Positions 62,355-64,000 of a stretch of DNA of 64,000 nt are shown one piece after another. Every line of letters starts with the position of its first letter. Position 1 is the first letter of the stretch. The notes beneath the pieces were generated by a model. The model had not been told where the DNA came from. It did no database searches and was given only the letters and a program-made list of their open reading frames with translations. This DNA is from Larkinella rosea (GTDB lineage: Bacteria; Bacteroidota; Bacteroidia; Cytophagales; Spirosomataceae), in assembly GCF_003858635.1 (NCBI RefSeq), contig NZ_RQJO01000010.1:620001-684000 (forward strand), read 5' to 3'. The translations under genes and the position numbers were made by a program.

Positions 62355-63215
62355 TCAGGCCGCCGACTGACGAAATTCGGCGGGGGTCTGGTGCGTGTGT
62401 TTTTTGAAGAATCGGACGAAATACGAAGGATCTTCGAACCCCAGCCGAAACCCGATCTCCTTCACTGATTGCGCCGTGTGGGTCAGCAGACGCTGGGCTT
62501 CAATCACCAGTCGTTCGTGCAAAAGCTGGCTGGCGGTTTTTCCAAGCACTTTTTTGCAGATGGCATTGAGGTAATTGGGGGTCAGGTGCATTTGTTCGGC
62601 ATAGGACGCCACTTCCCGAACGGTCAGAAACTGCTGCTCGAGCAATTCTTCATACTGCCTTATTCGATCGAACAGGTTAGTATCGGTTTCCGTTTGCCGT
62701 TCCGTATAAAGCCGGTTGGCGGTTTCCAGAATGAGGTGGACAAACGACAGAAAAACCTCCGGACGATTGGGTTGCTGCGAATCGTATTCCTGCCAGGCAT
62801 ACCGAAACAAATCCTGAAAAAGAGCCGCCGAACTGGCCACTTCCAGCAACGGCTGGTGCTGGTGCGAATGGAAGAACGGATACTGAAATAAACGATTTGG
62901 AAAGCGGCTCCGGAAAAAATTCGCTTCAAAAAACAGGTTGAACCCTTCCACATCCGCCGACAACTGCCAGCTATGCACTTGCCCCGGCGTCAGAAAATAG
63001 AGCTGATGGGGCGCGATGGCGTACGTTTTGAAGTCGATCGTGTGCGTGCCACTCCCTTTAATGATCCACATCACGAGGTAAAACGTGTGCGAGTGCGGTT
63101 TATCAATGCCCTTGAATTCCTGCACCAGTTTTTCCAGGCGCGTCATGTAAAAAAGCGCGTTGGGCTCGTGCCGAGGAAAAGCCTGAAGTTTGTAAACCGG
63201 AACCGGTGAGGACAT
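62355..63215 (-). CDS. AraC family transcriptional regulator
   Basis: 286 residues. The N-terminal cupin-like sensor domain (HSHTFYLVMWIIKGSGTHTIDF, LYFLTPGQVHSWQL) is the AraC_binding type. The two HTH units at the C-terminus are LTVREVASYAEQMHLTPNYLNAICKKVLGKTASQLL and VKEIGFRLGFEDPSYFVRFFKKHTHQTPAEFRQ. The inducer is unknown. Behind its start lies the heptad-repeat element at 63238. Confidence 0.92.
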   Translation of the reverse strand: MSSPVPVYKLQAFPRHEPNALFYMTRLEKLVQEFKGIDKPHSHTFYLVMWIIKGSGTHTIDFKTYAIAPHQLYFLTPGQVHSWQLSADVEGFNLFFEANFFRSRFPNRLFQYPFFHSHQHQPLLEVASSAALFQDLFRYAWQEYDSQQPNRPEVFLSFVHLILETANRLYTERQTETDTNLFDRIRQYEELLEQQFLTVREVASYAEQMHLTPNYLNAICKKVLGKTASQLLHERLVIEAQRLLTHTAQSVKEIGFRLGFEDPSYFVRFFKKHTHQTPAEFRQSAA

Positions 63216-63237
63216 TTTTTGGATAGGGGTTAGAAAA

Positions 63238-63334
63238 GACTATTGACGATTGACCATCGACCATTGACAAAGGGTCATAAGCTTATCATTCCTTTGTTAA
63301 TGGTCAATCGTCGGTCGTCAATCGTCAATGGTCT
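63238..63334. repeat. Inverted heptad-repeat element C
   Basis: The left arm is five 7-nt units: GACTATT, GACGATT, GACCATC, GACCATT, GACAAAG (63238-63272). The right arm is five more in reverse complement: ATGGTCA, ATCGTCG, GTCGTCA, ATCGTCA, ATGGTCT (63300-63334). The middle holds the palindrome ATAAGCTTAT. The arms can pair (GACCATTGACAAAGG with CCTTTGTTAATGGTC, 14 of 15). It lies between the AraC and NlpC/P60 genes. Confidence 0.75.
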
Positions 63335-63338
63335 TTCA

Positions 63339-64000
63339 TCAATTCACCACCCGCTTCACCCGTAAAAACCGGTTCAGTTCGTACGCATCAAAATTGGGTG
63401 CGGTCGGATCAACGCTGGTGATGCGGATGTGGCCGGATGAATGAATAAACTCGTTGTTACCAATCCACATTCCCACGTGCACGACGCGTTCCGGTTTATC
63501 GGCGGTGGCGGGTTCGCCAAAGAAAAGCAGGTCGCCCGGTTTGAGCGAGGCAAAGTTCTTGCCCGGTGTCGCGATTTCTTCGCCGACGTTGACCTGTTGG
63601 GAGGCATCGCGCGGCAACATCTGCCCGTTGAGCAGGTAGACGGTTTTGGTAAAACCGCTGCAATCCATGCCTTTGACCGAGGTGCCGCCCCACAAATACG
63701 GAATACCAATGAACTGTTTTGCCGTGCTCACCAGTGCATCTTCCGTTGGTTTGGCCGCTGCCTGCCAGCGATCGAACCGCTGCGCTTCCCGTTTGGCGAC
63801 AAAACCGGTCCGGCCGTCGGGATACCGCACCTGAAAATACTGCCGTTGTTCATTGAGCAAAACCAGCGTGTTTCCGGCAACGATGTCGGATACGGTCTGG
63901 GAACGTTTGTCGGCCTGGCTGTAGACAAAACCAAAGGGGCGCGTAAAAATGATTTTTTCGGCCGACTGCCACTGTTCAAAGTCGGTTTTGGTCATGAGTT
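63339..64000 (-). CDS. NlpC/P60 (C40) cell-wall peptidase, partial
   Basis: At least 220 residues; the frame stays open through the window edge, so the N-terminus is missing. An SH3-like domain (NTLVLLNEQRQYFQVRYPDG, GFVAKREAQRF) precedes the C40 domain. GMDCSGFTKTVYLL holds the catalytic Cys, HVGMWIGNNEFIHSSG the His, and a third polar residue follows. Such enzymes cut peptide stems in peptidoglycan. An inner ATG at 63995 exists but lies within the conserved region. Confidence 0.88.
   Translation of the reverse strand, partial: LMTKTDFEQWQSAEKIIFTRPFGFVYSQADKRSQTVSDIVAGNTLVLLNEQRQYFQVRYPDGRTGFVAKREAQRFDRWQAAAKPTEDALVSTAKQFIGIPYLWGGTSVKGMDCSGFTKTVYLLNGQMLPRDASQQVNVGEEIATPGKNFASLKPGDLLFFGEPATADKPERVVHVGMWIGNNEFIHSSGHIRITSVDPTAPNFDAYELNRFLRVKRVVN

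Noticed and set aside
63238-63334. CRISPR array
   Set aside because: The units are 7 nt and have no spacers, so they do not fit CRISPR.

Overview
The window looks like the chromosome of a Bacteroidota bacterium of the order Cytophagales, close to Spirosoma, Larkinella or Rudanella. The signs are moderate GC, type IX secretion (T9SS) sorting domains, AT-rich start regions without Shine-Dalgarno sequences, a TTTG-N19-TANNTTTG promoter, many small secreted proteins and lipoproteins, and LytS/LytTR two-component pairs. No rRNA, tRNA, CRISPR array, integrase or intact insertion sequence is visible. Both ends cut through genes: a lipoprotein at the left edge and an NlpC/P60 peptidase at the right edge.

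Layout. 0-9 kb: TetR regulator divergent from a cupin, a flavin reductase with a [2Fe-2S] ferredoxin, an SGNH/DUF4886 protein, a GH3-C/beta-lactamase-like fusion and small secreted proteins. 9-19 kb: ZU5-like lipoprotein, SDR, esterase, DUF3592, heparinase-like lyase, YjbR, methyltransferase and a YegD-like Hsp70. 19-28 kb: a 1358-residue modular GH9 glycanase with a T9SS tail, then a minus-strand set of NamZ-like muramidase, S41 peptidase, a membrane protein, and an anti-sigma/ECF sigma pair. 28-38 kb: a collapsed EamA gene, PAP2 phosphatase, two convergent LytS/LytTR pairs, an ABC exporter, AraC regulator and TAP-like hydrolase. 39-42.7 kb: an AT-rich island with one 1047-residue secreted serine protease. 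42.7-57 kb: beta-propeller, DUF3052, RhlE, M3 peptidase, an orphan LytS kinase, hydrolases including a CE15 glucuronoyl esterase, CvfB and DUF885.

57-61 kb holds the most interesting locus. A ten-helix membrane protein carries two D-x3-H-x12/13-H motifs. Their spacing and several flanking residues match the CuC and CuD copper sites of the C subunit of particulate methane/ammonia monooxygenase (PmoC/AmoC). The next gene has the layout of the B subunit (signal peptide, mature N-terminal His, soluble domain, two helices, His-rich soluble domain), and a cytochrome c follows. This may be a divergent, undescribed copper membrane oxidoreductase. The reading is by eye and needs structure-based testing.

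Two genome-style signals also stand out. The palindrome AAACCGGTTT occurs at least seven times, mostly between genes. Three intergenic spots (after 48566, 60289 and 63335) carry short arrays, two of them clearly of 7-nt repeats, facing each other as inverted arms. Several decayed gene fragments lie between intact genes.
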